A stretch of 64,000 bases of DNA from Burkholderia pseudomultivorans (GTDB taxonomy: Bacteria > Pseudomonadota > Gammaproteobacteria > Burkholderiales > Burkholderiaceae): contig NZ_CP013377.1 of assembly GCF_001718415.1 (NCBI RefSeq), forward strand, positions 1,364,001 to 1,428,000. The letters run 5' to 3'. The translations under genes and the position numbers were made by a program. Of this stretch, positions 35,407 through 44,390 are shown one piece after another (the stretch's first letter is position 1; every line of letters begins with the position of its first letter). The notes beneath the pieces were generated by a model. It was not told the origin of the DNA and made no database searches. It was given only the letters and a program-made list of their open reading frames with translations.

Positions 35407-35435
35407 CAGAATCCTTTCACGAACAACGGATTCTG
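35407..35435. promoter_or_regulatory. inverted repeat upstream of hsaC, candidate operator
   Basis: CAGAATCC (35407-35414) and GGATTCTG (35428-35435) are exact complements with 13 bases between, centres 21 bp apart (two helical turns). It ends five bases before the AGGAGG site of hsaC. It may bind a dimeric regulator of the second half of the cluster. Confidence 0.45.
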
Positions 35436-35453
35436 AACCAGGAGGAGGCCGAC

Positions 35454-36350
35454 ATGATCGATGTCCGTGCACTCGGCTATGTGGTCGTCGAGGCGACCCG
35501 CGTCGATGCGTGGCGCCGCTACGCACAGGACGTGCTGGGCATGCAGGCGCTCGACGCGCCCGACGGCGCGCTGTACCTGAAGATGGACGAGCGCGATTTT
35601 CGCTATCTGATCGTCCCCGGCACGACCGACCGCTATTTCGCGTCGGGCTGGGAACTGCCCGACGGCGCCGCGTTCGACGCCGCGCTGGCTGCGCTGCAAC
35701 AGGCCGGCGTCGAGGCCGTGCGCGCCACGCGCGACGAGGCCGCGCTGCGCCGCGTGCAGGCGATGGCGTGGTGCACCGACCCGTCCGGCAACCGCCACGA
35801 GCTTTACTGGGGCGCGCGCTGCGACTTCCGCCGCTTCGCGTCGCCGCTGGGCGTGCCGCGTTTCGTCACCGGCGACATGGGGCTCGGCCACGCGGTGCTG
35901 CCCGCACCGCAGTTCGACGCGACCGACGCGTTCGTGCGCGGCGTGCTCGGCTTCGAGCTGTCCGACATCTACCGCGTGAAGTTCACGCCCGATCCGGCCG
36001 AACCGGAGAAGCGCATCCATTTCATGCACTGCCGCAACGCGCGCCATCACAGCCTCGCGCTGTTCGAGATGGCGGTGCCGTCCGGCTGCGTGCACGTGAT
36101 GGCCGAGGTCGACTCGATGGACGAAGTGGGGCGCGCGCTCGATCGCGTCGCCGCGCACGACGTGAAGCTGTCCGCGACGCTCGGCCGGCACTGCAACGAC
36201 CAGATGATTTCGTTCTACATGAAGACCCCCGGCGGCTTCGATCTCGAATACGGCTTCGGCGGGCTGACCGTCGACTGGTCGAAGCACGCGGTGTTCGAGG
36301 CCACCCAAGTGAGCCAGTGGGGCCACGACTTCAGCATCGGATACCGGTAA
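35454..36350 (+). CDS. hsaC: HsaC-like type I extradiol ring-cleavage dioxygenase
   Basis: 298 residues of two VOC domains, the size of BphC/HsaC. The iron ligands are H146 (GLGHAVL), H214 (CVHVMAE) and E265 (FDLEYGFGG); active-site H199 (RHHSLAL), H246 and Y255 are also present. It should cleave the catechol 3,4-DHSA next to the hydroxylated carbons, the step after HsaA/B. The ATG follows AGGAGGAGG. It starts the second, longer run of overlapping genes after the interrupting segment. Confidence 0.88.
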   Translation: MIDVRALGYVVVEATRVDAWRRYAQDVLGMQALDAPDGALYLKMDERDFRYLIVPGTTDRYFASGWELPDGAAFDAALAALQQAGVEAVRATRDEAALRRVQAMAWCTDPSGNRHELYWGARCDFRRFASPLGVPRFVTGDMGLGHAVLPAPQFDATDAFVRGVLGFELSDIYRVKFTPDPAEPEKRIHFMHCRNARHHSLALFEMAVPSGCVHVMAEVDSMDEVGRALDRVAAHDVKLSATLGRHCNDQMISFYMKTPGGFDLEYGFGGLTVDWSKHAVFEATQVSQWGHDFSIGYR

Positions 36351-36359
36351 GCCAGCACG

Positions 36360-37253
36360 ATGACGATGAAACCTCTCGACAAGACGATGTCCGCGCGCGA
36401 CGTGGTCGCGCAGCTCGCCGACGGCATGACGATCGGCATCGGCGGATGGGGGCCGCGGCGCAAGCCGATGGCACTGGTGCGCGAGATCGCGCGCTCGAAC
36501 CTGAAGGACCTGACGATCGTCGCGTACGGCGGCGCCGATGTCGGCCTGCTCTGTGCGGCGGGCAAGGTGCGCAAGGTGGTGTTCGGCTTCGTGTCGCTCG
36601 ACGTGATTCCGCTCGAGCCGCATTTCCGCCGTGCCCGCGAGCAGGGCCGCGTCGACGTGCTCGAACTCGACGAAGGAATGCTGCAGCTCGGCCTGCGCGC
36701 GGCCGCCGCGCGCCTGCCGTTCCTGCCGACGCGCGCCGGGCTCGGCACCGCGCTGCTCGATCACGCGCCCGGGCTGCGCACGGTGAAATCGCCGTACGAC
36801 GACGGCGAGACGCTGCTCGCAATGCCGGCGCTCGAACTCGACGTCGCGCTGCTGCACGTGAACGCGGCCGACCGGAAGGGCAACACGCGCATCGATGGCC
36901 CCGATCCGTTCTTCGACGCATGGATGGCGCGCGCCGCGCAACGCTGCTACGTGTCGGCGGAAACGCTCGACGCGTCGCTCGCGAGCGAAGACCTCGACGC
37001 CGCGAAACGCAATCCGTTCGAGCGCTCGCTCGTCACGGGCGTCGTGCACGCACCGGGCGGCGCGCACCCGACCTCGTGCGCGCCGGCCTACGGCTGGGAC
37101 CTGCCGCACCTGCGCGCGTACTGCGCGAGCGCGGAAGACGATGCGAAAACCGCGGCGTACCTGCGCGACGTGGTCGGCCGCGACGAACGTCAGTACCTCG
37201 AAGGCGTCGGCGGGCTGTCGCACGTGACGACGCTGCCGTTGCCGATTCTGTAA
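36360..37253 (+). CDS. ipdA: IpdA, alpha subunit of the COCHEA-CoA ring hydrolase (CoA-transferase fold)
   Basis: 297 residues. Strong recalled resemblance to mycobacterial IpdA: GMTIGIGGWGPRRKPMALVR, YGGADVGLLCAAGKV, GFVSLD and ELDEGMLQLGL. Glu105 in DEGM matches the glutamate reported as catalytic in IpdAB, which opens steroid ring C by hydrolysis rather than moving CoA. Members look like class I CoA-transferases and are usually annotated so. ATG 36360 is nine bases after hsaC; ATG 36366 is possible. It is paired with ipdB. Confidence 0.88.
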   Translation: MTMKPLDKTMSARDVVAQLADGMTIGIGGWGPRRKPMALVREIARSNLKDLTIVAYGGADVGLLCAAGKVRKVVFGFVSLDVIPLEPHFRRAREQGRVDVLELDEGMLQLGLRAAAARLPFLPTRAGLGTALLDHAPGLRTVKSPYDDGETLLAMPALELDVALLHVNAADRKGNTRIDGPDPFFDAWMARAAQRCYVSAETLDASLASEDLDAAKRNPFERSLVTGVVHAPGGAHPTSCAPAYGWDLPHLRAYCASAEDDAKTAAYLRDVVGRDERQYLEGVGGLSHVTTLPLPIL

Positions 37254-37263
37254 AGGAGCGCCT

Positions 37264-38061
37264 GTGAGCGAATCTCTCGACCATTCCCTCGCGGAACTGA
37301 TGATCGTCGCGGCCGCGCGACTCTGGCGCGACGACGGCGAAGTGCTGGCGACCGGCATCGGCACGGGCCCGCGGCTCGCGGCCGGCCTCGCGCGGCTCGC
37401 GTACAACGACGGGCTGATGCTGACCGACGGCGAGGCGTATCTCGTCGAGGAGCCGGTGCCGCTCGGCCCGCGCCCCGACGGCTATCGTGTGAAGGCGAGC
37501 GGCTGGATGACCTACGAACGCGTGTTCGACTGCCTGTGGCACGGCCGCCGCCATGCGCTCGTGATGCCCACGCAGATCGACCGCTTCGGCCAGGCGAACA
37601 TCTCCTGGCTCGGCGACGACTACGCGCGTCCGAAGACGCAGCTGCTCGGCGCGCGCGGCTTCCCCGGCAACTCGACGAACCATGCGAACTCGTTCTTCGT
37701 CAGCGGCCACGGCAAGCGCACCTTCGTCGCCGGCGAAGTCGACATGGTGTGCACGGTCGGCTACAACCCGGCGCGACGCGTGCCGGGGATGAAGACCTTC
37801 GTCGACCTGCGCGGCATCGTCACCGATCTGTGCGTGATGGATTTCGGCGGGCCCGACCACGCGATCCGCGTGCGCTCGCTGCACCCGGGCGTCGGCTTCG
37901 ACGAGGTGCAGGACGCGACCGGCTTCCCGCTCGTCGCGCATCCGGCGCTCGGCACGACGCCCGCGCCGAGCGCGGCAGAGCTGCGCATCGTGCGCGCACT
38001 CGATCCGCACAACCTGCGCGCGGCGATCGTGCGCGACAATCCGGCGCCGCGCCGGGGATGA
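37264..38061 (+). CDS. ipdB: IpdB, beta subunit of the COCHEA-CoA ring hydrolase (CoA-transferase fold)
   Basis: 265 residues. Features shared with mycobacterial IpdB include LMLTDGEAYLVEEP, GWMTYERVFDCLWHGRRHAL, QIDRFGQANIS, GFPGNSTNHANSFFV and DFGGPDHAIRVRSLHPGV. It forms the heteromeric hydrolase with IpdA. The gene is 10 bp after ipdA with AAAGGAG before the GTG/ATG region; the start used is 37264. Its stop overlaps the next ATG. Confidence 0.88.
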   Translation: MSESLDHSLAELMIVAAARLWRDDGEVLATGIGTGPRLAAGLARLAYNDGLMLTDGEAYLVEEPVPLGPRPDGYRVKASGWMTYERVFDCLWHGRRHALVMPTQIDRFGQANISWLGDDYARPKTQLLGARGFPGNSTNHANSFFVSGHGKRTFVAGEVDMVCTVGYNPARRVPGMKTFVDLRGIVTDLCVMDFGGPDHAIRVRSLHPGVGFDEVQDATGFPLVAHPALGTTPAPSAAELRIVRALDPHNLRAAIVRDNPAPRRG

Positions 38062-39008
38062 GGTCCGACATGGAAGCGACCCCGATGACGTTCGGCGACG
38101 GTGTCGTCGACTACGCGGTCGAGGACGGCATCGCGACGATCACGATGAACCGCCCCGAATACCACAACGCGCAGAACTCGAAGATGACCTATGCGCTCGA
38201 CGCGGCGTTCCGGCGCGCAGCGCACGACGACGCGGTGAAGGCGATCGTGCTCGCGGGCGCGGGCAAGCATTTCTCGGCGGGGCACGATATCGGCACGCCG
38301 GGTCGCGACATCCACGAGTCGTTCGAGCGCGCGTCGCTGTGGTACGACCACGTCGACAAGGAAGGCGGCGAGTTCCTGTATGCGCGCGAGCAGGAGGTGT
38401 ACCTCGGCATGTGCCGCCGCTGGCGCGACCTGCCGAAGCCGACGATCGCGATGGTGCAGGGCGCATGCATCGCGGGCGGCCTGATGCTCGCGTGGGTGTG
38501 CGACCTGATCGTCGCGTCGGAGGATGCGTTCTTCGCGGATCCGGTCGTGCGGATGGGGATACCGGGCGTCGAGTATTTCGCGCATGCGTACGAGCTGAAC
38601 CCGCGCATCGCGAAGGAATTCCTGTTTCTCGGCGAGCGGATGCCGGCCGAGCGCGCGTACCAGATGGGGATGGTCAACCGCGTGGTGCCGCGCGAGCGGC
38701 TGCGCGACGCGACCTATGCGATCGCCGCGAAGATCGCGACGATGCCGCGACTCGGGCTGACGCTGACGAAGCAGGCGCTGAATCACGTCGAAGAGCTGCA
38801 GGGCAAGCGCGCGGCGATGGACGCCGCGTTCGCGTGGCACCACTTCGCGCATGCGCATAACGAACTGGTCAGCGGCGATCGTCTCGGCGGCTACGACGCG
38901 CGCAGCATGGCCAGCTCGCAGCGCCAGCCGAACGGCGCGGAGCGCGGCGACCCGGCCGCACCGGCAGTGCCGTCCGCGCCCGCCGCCGTCAACGGAGCCG
39001 CGGCATGA
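38058..39008 (+). CDS. enoyl-CoA hydratase/isomerase family protein
   Basis: 316 residues (312 from ATG 38070). Crotonase fold: NRPEYHNAQNSKM, oxyanion segment GAGKHFSAGHDIGTPGRD and GACIAGGLMLAWVCDLIVAS, with Asp in FFADPVVRMGIPG. The Ala/Pro-rich tail after GGYDARSM is extra. It should hydrate or isomerise an enoyl-CoA of the ring C/D pathway; the exact step is unknown. It overlaps ipdB (ATGA) and ipdC (ATGA). Confidence 0.85.
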   Translation: MRSDMEATPMTFGDGVVDYAVEDGIATITMNRPEYHNAQNSKMTYALDAAFRRAAHDDAVKAIVLAGAGKHFSAGHDIGTPGRDIHESFERASLWYDHVDKEGGEFLYAREQEVYLGMCRRWRDLPKPTIAMVQGACIAGGLMLAWVCDLIVASEDAFFADPVVRMGIPGVEYFAHAYELNPRIAKEFLFLGERMPAERAYQMGMVNRVVPRERLRDATYAIAAKIATMPRLGLTLTKQALNHVEELQGKRAAMDAAFAWHHFAHAHNELVSGDRLGGYDARSMASSQRQPNGAERGDPAAPAVPSAPAAVNGAAA

Positions 39009-40093
39009 GCACGACGCTTCATACGCCGCTGTGCGACCTGCTCGGCTGCCGCTATCCGGTCGTGCAGACCGCGATGGGCTGGGTGGCCGACGCGCGCCTG
39101 GTCGCGGCGACCGGCAACGCGGGCGGCTTCGGCTTCCTGGCCGGCGCGACGCTCGAACCCGACCAGGTCGAGGCCGAGATCCTGAAAGTGAAGTCGCTGA
39201 CCGACCAGCCGTTCGGCATCAACTTCCACATGTTCCAGAAGAACGCGCAGCAGGTCGTCGAGCTGGCCATCAAGCACCGTCTGCGTGCCGTCAGCTACGG
39301 CCGCGGGCCCGACGCGAAGACGATCCGCCGCTTCAAGGACGCCGGCATCGTCTGCATGCCGACGGTCGGTGCGCCGAAGCATGCGGCAAAGGCCGTCGAG
39401 CTCGGCGCGGACATCGTCACGGTGCAGGGCGCGGAAGGCGGCGGCCACACGGGCGCGGTGCCGACCACGCTGCTGCTGCCGAAGGTGCTCGATGCGGTGC
39501 AGGTGCCGGTCGTCGCGGCGGGCGGCTTCTTCGACGGGCGCGGGCTCGCGGCCGCACTCGCGTACGGCGCGGCCGGCATCGCGATGGGCACGCGCTTCCT
39601 GATGAGCGCCGAATCGCCGGTGCCGCGCGACACGCTCGAACGCTACGTCGCGGTCGCCGATCCGGCGCGCATCCGCGTGTCGGACGCGCTCGACGGGCTG
39701 CCGCAGCGCATGATCGACAACCCGTATCTGCTGAAGCTCGAACGCTTCGGCCCGCTGCGCCGCACGCTGTTCGCACTGAAGACGGCCGAGGCGTGGCGGC
39801 GCCGCAGCGGGCTGCGCACCGGCGACATGCTGGGCCTCGCGCTCAAGGCGCTGCGCTCGCACGACTACACCGCCAGTCAGACGCTGATGGCCGCGAACGC
39901 GCCGTTCCTGATCCAGCGCGCGATCGTCGACGGGCGTCCGGACGAGGGCGTGCTGCCGAGCGGTCAGGCGGCCGCGATGATCGGCGCGATCGAATCGTGC
40001 GACGCGCTGATCGCGCGGATCGTCGCGGAAGCGGGCGCGCGGCTCGACGCGCTGGCCGCGCTGCGCGGCGCGCCTGCGGCGCAGCCTGCATGA
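39005..40093 (+). CDS. ipdC: IpdC-like NAD(P)H-dependent flavin oxidoreductase (nitronate monooxygenase family)
   Basis: 362 residues of the FMN TIM-barrel group. It aligns by memory with mycobacterial IpdC throughout: YPVVQTAMGWVADARLVAAT, then GGEGGGHTG-like AEGGGHTGAVPTTLLLP, AAGGFFDGRGLAAALAYGAA and ASQTLMAANAPFL. IpdC acts on the ring C/D CoA ester before ring D opening. Database names will usually be nitronate monooxygenase. Coupled to the upstream gene by ATGA. Confidence 0.86.
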   Translation: MSTTLHTPLCDLLGCRYPVVQTAMGWVADARLVAATGNAGGFGFLAGATLEPDQVEAEILKVKSLTDQPFGINFHMFQKNAQQVVELAIKHRLRAVSYGRGPDAKTIRRFKDAGIVCMPTVGAPKHAAKAVELGADIVTVQGAEGGGHTGAVPTTLLLPKVLDAVQVPVVAAGGFFDGRGLAAALAYGAAGIAMGTRFLMSAESPVPRDTLERYVAVADPARIRVSDALDGLPQRMIDNPYLLKLERFGPLRRTLFALKTAEAWRRRSGLRTGDMLGLALKALRSHDYTASQTLMAANAPFLIQRAIVDGRPDEGVLPSGQAAAMIGAIESCDALIARIVAEAGARLDALAALRGAPAAQPA

Positions 40094-40118
40094 ACGACAT
40101 CACAGGGAGGCAGAGAAG

Positions 40119-40937
40119 ATGAACCCATCCAATCAACCGGCCGGCGCGATGCCGTTCCGGATCGACCGCGCCGACGGCATCGCCGAACTGGTGATCGCGC
40201 ATCCGCCGGTCAACGCGCTCGACGCGCAGGGCTGGCATGCGCTCGCCCGCGCACTCGATGCGCTCGGCGCCGACGACGCGGTGCGCGTGATCGTCGTGCG
40301 CGGCGAAGGGCGCGGCTTCTGCGCGGGCGTCGACATCAAGGAACTGGCCGCGCATCCGGAGCGGATCGTGGCGGTCAACGCGGGCAACTACGAGACGTTC
40401 CGCGCGGTGCACCGCAACCCGAAACCGGTGATCGCGGCCGTGCACGGTTTCGTGCTCGGCGGCGGGATCGGCATCTGCGGCGCGGCGGACATCGTCGTCG
40501 CGGCCGACTGCGCGCGCTTCGGCGTGCCCGAGATCGATCGCGGCGCGATGGGCGGCGGCGCGCATCTGCAGCGGCTGTTCGGGGTGCAGAAGGTGCGCAC
40601 GATGTATTTCACCGGCGAGATGATCGACGCGGCCGAGGCGTACCGGCTCGGCGCGCTCGAGCGGGTCGTCGCACGCGAGGCGCTGCGCGACGCGGCGCTC
40701 GCGATCGCGCGCCGGATCGCGGCCAAGAGCCCCGCGATGGTGCGGCTCGCGAAGGAGGCGTTGAACGGCGTCGAGGACGGCGACCTCGAGGACAAGTACC
40801 GCTGGGAGCAGGGCTTCACGCTGCAGGCGTACATGACGAACGACTCGACGGAAGCGCGCGCCGCGTTCGTCGAGAAGCGCGACGCGCGCTTCGATGCATC
40901 GGCCGCGCCGGCCACCGCGCAGGAGGTACGCGCATGA
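40119..40937 (+). CDS. echA20: EchA20-like enoyl-CoA hydratase family ring D hydrolase
   Basis: 272 residues. Crotonase fold with VIAHPPVNALDAQGWHALAR, GRGFCAGVDIKELAAHPE and GFVLGGGIGICGAADIVVA; RGAMGGGAHLQRLFG follows. The pattern GRGF(C/N)AGVDIKE and the late YRMEQGF/YRWEQGF are those of mycobacterial EchA20, which hydrolyses ring D of HIEC-CoA. Start ATG 40119 follows AGGGAGGC. It overlaps the acyl-CoA dehydrogenase gene by four bases. Confidence 0.84.
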   Translation: MNPSNQPAGAMPFRIDRADGIAELVIAHPPVNALDAQGWHALARALDALGADDAVRVIVVRGEGRGFCAGVDIKELAAHPERIVAVNAGNYETFRAVHRNPKPVIAAVHGFVLGGGIGICGAADIVVAADCARFGVPEIDRGAMGGGAHLQRLFGVQKVRTMYFTGEMIDAAEAYRLGALERVVAREALRDAALAIARRIAAKSPAMVRLAKEALNGVEDGDLEDKYRWEQGFTLQAYMTNDSTEARAAFVEKRDARFDASAAPATAQEVRA

Positions 40938-42103
40938 ACCTGAGCTATACGCCGCAACAGCAGGCGTTCCGCGCGGAGATCCGCGACTGGCTCGCCGCGC
41001 ACGTGCCGCGCGAGCGGCTGCCGAGCTTCGATACCGAGGCAGGCTTTGCTGCGCACCGCGACTGGGAGCGCACGCTGCACTCGGGCCGCTGGAGCATGGT
41101 CACCTGGCCGCGCGAACTGGGCGGGCGCGGCTGCGACCTGATCGAATGGCTGATCTTCGAGGAGGAATACTGGCGTGCCGACGCACCGATGCGCGTGAAC
41201 CAGAACGGCATCTTCCTGCTCGGCCCGACGCTGATGGACTTCGGCACCGCCGAGCAGAAGGCCCGTTTCCTGCCGGCGATGGCGGCCGGCGAGCACGTGT
41301 GGGCGCAGGGCTGGTCGGAGCCGAACGCGGGCTCGGACATGGCCGCGATCCGCTCGACGGCGATCCGCATCGGCGACGAATACGTGCTGAACGGCCAGAA
41401 GATCTGGTCGACGCGCGCGGTGTGGGCCGACTGGCTGTTCGGGCTGTTCCGCAGCGATCCGGAATCGTCGCGCCATCACGGGCTCACGTTCCTGATGGTG
41501 CCGCTGTCGACGCCCGGCATCACGGTGCGGCCGATCCGGCAGCTCAACGGGCAGACGGGCTTCGCGGAGATCTTTTTCGACGACGTGCGCGTGCCGGCCG
41601 AGAACCGGCTGGCGGCCGAGGGCGCGGGCTGGCAGGTCGCGATGGCGACGGCCGGCTTCGAGCGCGGGCTGATGCTGCGTTCGCCCGCGCGCTTCCAGCG
41701 CACCGCGCAGGCGCTGCGCGACCTGTATCTCGCGCATCGCGACAGCGCGGATCGCGACCCGACGCTGCGCGAGCGCGTGGTGTCGGCGTGGATGGATGCG
41801 CAGGCGTATGCGCTGTCGACCTACGCGACCGCGAGCCGGCTGCTGAAGGGCGGCCACATCGGCGCGGAGTCGAGCACCAACAAGGTGTTCTGGTCCGAGC
41901 TGGACCTGCGGATGCACCAGACCGCGCTCGACATCCTCGGCGCGCACGGCGAGGTCGTCCCGCAGACGGCCGCGCAGCACGCGACGCTCGGCCACTGGCT
42001 CGACGGCTTCCTGTTCGCGCAGGCCGGTCCGATCTACGCGGGCACCAACGAGATCCAGCGCAACATCGTCGCCGAACGGATGCTCGGCATGCCGCGCGCG
42101 TGA
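40934..42103 (+). CDS. acyl-CoA dehydrogenase family protein (large-subunit type)
   Basis: 389 residues. Acyl-CoA dehydrogenase features: GWSEPNAGSDMAAIRSTA, GQKIWSTRA, LMVPLSTPGITVRPIRQLNG and the C-terminal YAGTNEIQRNIVAERMLG. It is followed by a shorter, divergent acyl-CoA dehydrogenase gene, a pairing typical of heteromeric steroid acyl-CoA dehydrogenases (IpdE1/IpdE2 or ChsE type), which bind one FAD per dimer. It would desaturate a cyclic CoA ester. Confidence 0.87.
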   Translation: MNLSYTPQQQAFRAEIRDWLAAHVPRERLPSFDTEAGFAAHRDWERTLHSGRWSMVTWPRELGGRGCDLIEWLIFEEEYWRADAPMRVNQNGIFLLGPTLMDFGTAEQKARFLPAMAAGEHVWAQGWSEPNAGSDMAAIRSTAIRIGDEYVLNGQKIWSTRAVWADWLFGLFRSDPESSRHHGLTFLMVPLSTPGITVRPIRQLNGQTGFAEIFFDDVRVPAENRLAAEGAGWQVAMATAGFERGLMLRSPARFQRTAQALRDLYLAHRDSADRDPTLRERVVSAWMDAQAYALSTYATASRLLKGGHIGAESSTNKVFWSELDLRMHQTALDILGAHGEVVPQTAAQHATLGHWLDGFLFAQAGPIYAGTNEIQRNIVAERMLGMPRA

Positions 42104-42137
42104 GCGCGCCGGCGACACCCTACTGAACGGACATCGT

Positions 42138-43208
42138 ATGGATTTCGTATTCGATGAAGACCAGGAAGCGCTCGCGGACAGCGTGAAGCGCCTGCTGATG
42201 ACCGAGATGACGCCCGAGCTGATCCGCGAGCTGTGGGCCACGCCGACCGGACGCTCGGACGCGTTGTGGTCGCTGTTCGCATCGCAGGGGCTGACCGCCG
42301 TGTCGGTGCCCGACGCGTTCGGCGGACTGGGCCTCACCGAAGTCGAGTGGGCGCTGCTCGCGCAGACCTACGGCTACTTCGGCAGCCCCGAGCCGCTGCT
42401 CGACACCGCGCTGGTATCGGCCGGCGTGCTCGCGCGGCTGCCCGCAAGCGACTGGCGCGACGCGCTGCTGCGCGACATCGCGCAAGGCGGCGCGCGCGTC
42501 GCGCTCGTGCATCCGGTGAACCCGTATGCGGCCGACGTGCATGTCGCCCATACGCTGCTGTGCGAGCACCGCGGCGAGCTGCATCGCGTCGATCCCGCGC
42601 AGTGCGCGTGGCGCGCGGTCGACAGCGTCGACCCGTCGCGGCGGCTGTTCACGCTGGACTGGGAAGCGTCGCCGGCGACGCGCATCGCGGGCGCCGAGGA
42701 AGCGGCGCCGCTGCTGGCGCGCGCGCTCGATCACGGCGCGTTCGCGGTCGCCGCGCAGCTGCTCGGCCTCACGCAGCGCGTGCTCGACGTCGCGATCGAC
42801 TACAGCGCGCAGCGCAAGCAGTTCGGCAAGGCGATCGGCTCGTACCAGGCGCTGAAGCACCTGCTCGCCGACGTCGCGATCCGCTACGAGTTCGCGCGGC
42901 CGGTCGTCGCGCGTGCGGCGCAGGCGATCGCCGACGATCATCCGCAGCGCGCGCTGTTCGTGTCGCACGCGAAGCTCGCGGCCACCGCCACCGCGCAGCT
43001 CGCCGCACGCCACACGATGCAGGTGCACGGCGCGATCGGCTACACGTGGGAGCTCGACCTGCAGATCTTCATGAAACGCATCTGGGCGCTCGCCGCAAGC
43101 TGGGGCGACAGCGCGTTCCACAAGGCCCGCGTGGCCGGCGCGATCCTCGACGACGCGTTGCCGATCGGCCCTGCGCAGACTTTCGACCTCGAGGAACCCA
43201 CGCGATGA
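42138..43208 (+). CDS. acyl-CoA dehydrogenase family protein (small-subunit type)
   Basis: 356 residues. The N-terminal helical part MDFVFDEDQEALADSVKRLL and C-terminal QVHGAIGYTWELDLQIFMKR mark the family; the central beta domain is short and lacks the usual FAD-contact sequence. The Glu in YTWE aligns with the base used in heteromeric steroid acyl-CoA dehydrogenases (inferred). It is probably the partner of the protein at 40934. Its stop overlaps the thiolase start. Confidence 0.85.
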   Translation: MDFVFDEDQEALADSVKRLLMTEMTPELIRELWATPTGRSDALWSLFASQGLTAVSVPDAFGGLGLTEVEWALLAQTYGYFGSPEPLLDTALVSAGVLARLPASDWRDALLRDIAQGGARVALVHPVNPYAADVHVAHTLLCEHRGELHRVDPAQCAWRAVDSVDPSRRLFTLDWEASPATRIAGAEEAAPLLARALDHGAFAVAAQLLGLTQRVLDVAIDYSAQRKQFGKAIGSYQALKHLLADVAIRYEFARPVVARAAQAIADDHPQRALFVSHAKLAATATAQLAARHTMQVHGAIGYTWELDLQIFMKRIWALAASWGDSAFHKARVAGAILDDALPIGPAQTFDLEEPTR

Positions 43209-44356
43209 AACAAGCCTATATCGTCGACGCGCTGCGCACGCCGACCGGCCGCCGCAAGGGCGGGCTCGCCCACGTGCATGCGGCGGACCTCGGCGGCTTC
43301 GTGCTGAAGACGCTGGTCGGGCGCAACGCGATTCCGGCCGACGAGTACGACGACGTCGTGTTCGGCTGCGTCGACACGATCGGCCCGCTCGCCGGCAATA
43401 TCGCGCGCACCTGCTGGCTCGCGGCCGGGCTGCCGCTGCAGGTGCCGGGCGTGACGGTCGACCGCCAGTGCGGCTCGTCGCAGCAGGCCGTGCACTTTGC
43501 CGCGCAGGCGGTGATGAGCGGCGTGCAGGACGTGGTCGTCGCGGGCGGCGTGCAGACCATGACGCAGATCCCGATCTCGTCCGCGATGACCTGCGCGGCG
43601 CCGCTCGGCTTCAACGACCCGTTCTCGGGCAGCAGCGGCTGGCGCGCGCGCTTCGGCGACGCACCGGTGTCGCAGTTCGTCGCCGCGCAGCGGATCGCCG
43701 ATCACTGGAACCTGTCGCGCGAAACGATGGAGCGCTATGCGCTCGAAAGCCATCGCCGCGTGATCGCCGCGACCGAAGCCGGCCATTTCCGGCGCGAGAT
43801 CGTGCCGTTCGAAGGCGTCGTGCACGACGAGACGCCGCGCCCCGACACGTCGCTCGACAAGATGGCGACGCTCGAACCGCTCGCGCCGGGCGGCTCGCTG
43901 ACGGCCGCCGTCGCAAGCCAGACCTGCGATGCGGCCGCGGCGCTGCTGATCGTGTCCGAGGCGGCGCTGAAGCGCTACGACCTGACGCCGCGCGCGCGCA
44001 TCCATCACCTGAGCGTGCTCGGCGACGATCCGCTGTGGATGCTGACCGCGCCGATCCCGGCGACGGCGGCCGCATTGAAGAAGAGCGGGCTCGACTGGTC
44101 GCGGATCGACGTCGTCGAGATGAACGAGGCGTTCGCGTCGGTCGCGCTCGCGTGGCTCGCCGACACGCGCTTTCCGCATGAAAGGACCAACCCGAACGGC
44201 GGCGCCATCGCACTCGGCCATCCGCTCGGCGCGACCGGCTCGCGGCTGATGACGACGCTGCTGCACGAACTGGAGCGCAGCGGCGGCCGCTACGGATTGC
44301 AGACGATGTGCGAAGGCGGCGGCCTCGCGAACGTCACGATCATCGAGCGCCTGTGA
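43205..44356 (+). CDS. fadA6: FadA6-like acetyl-CoA acyltransferase (thiolase)
   Basis: 383 residues. Nucleophile C89 in DRQCGSSQQA, general-base His in [14 protein letters not shown] and the second Cys in MCEGGGLANVTIIERL. By memory it matches FadA6 of M. tuberculosis closely (GCVDTIGPLAGNIAR, VVAGGVQTMTQIPISSAM). FadA6 removes acetyl-CoA from the opened ring C/D chain. It overlaps the acyl-CoA dehydrogenase gene by ATGA. Confidence 0.89.
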   Translation: MKQAYIVDALRTPTGRRKGGLAHVHAADLGGFVLKTLVGRNAIPADEYDDVVFGCVDTIGPLAGNIARTCWLAAGLPLQVPGVTVDRQCGSSQQAVHFAAQAVMSGVQDVVVAGGVQTMTQIPISSAMTCAAPLGFNDPFSGSSGWRARFGDAPVSQFVAAQRIADHWNLSRETMERYALESHRRVIAATEAGHFRREIVPFEGVVHDETPRPDTSLDKMATLEPLAPGGSLTAAVASQTCDAAAALLIVSEAALKRYDLTPRARIHHLSVLGDDPLWMLTAPIPATAAALKKSGLDWSRIDVVEMNEAFASVALAWLADTRFPHERTNPNGGAIALGHPLGATGSRLMTTLLHELERSGGRYGLQTMCEGGGLANVTIIERL

Positions 44357-44390
44357 GCGCGACCTTTTTCACGATCCACGAGGCATCAGC

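Noticed and set aside
36360..38061. Ordinary 3-oxoacid CoA-transferase (PcaIJ/ScoAB)
   Set aside because: The DEGM glutamate context, GGWGPRRKPM and NHANSFF motifs and cluster context fit IpdAB, a ring hydrolase, better than a transferase.
39005..40093. Nitronate monooxygenase acting on nitroalkanes
   Set aside because: The sequence follows IpdC along its length and lies among ipd genes; the family name is a generic label.
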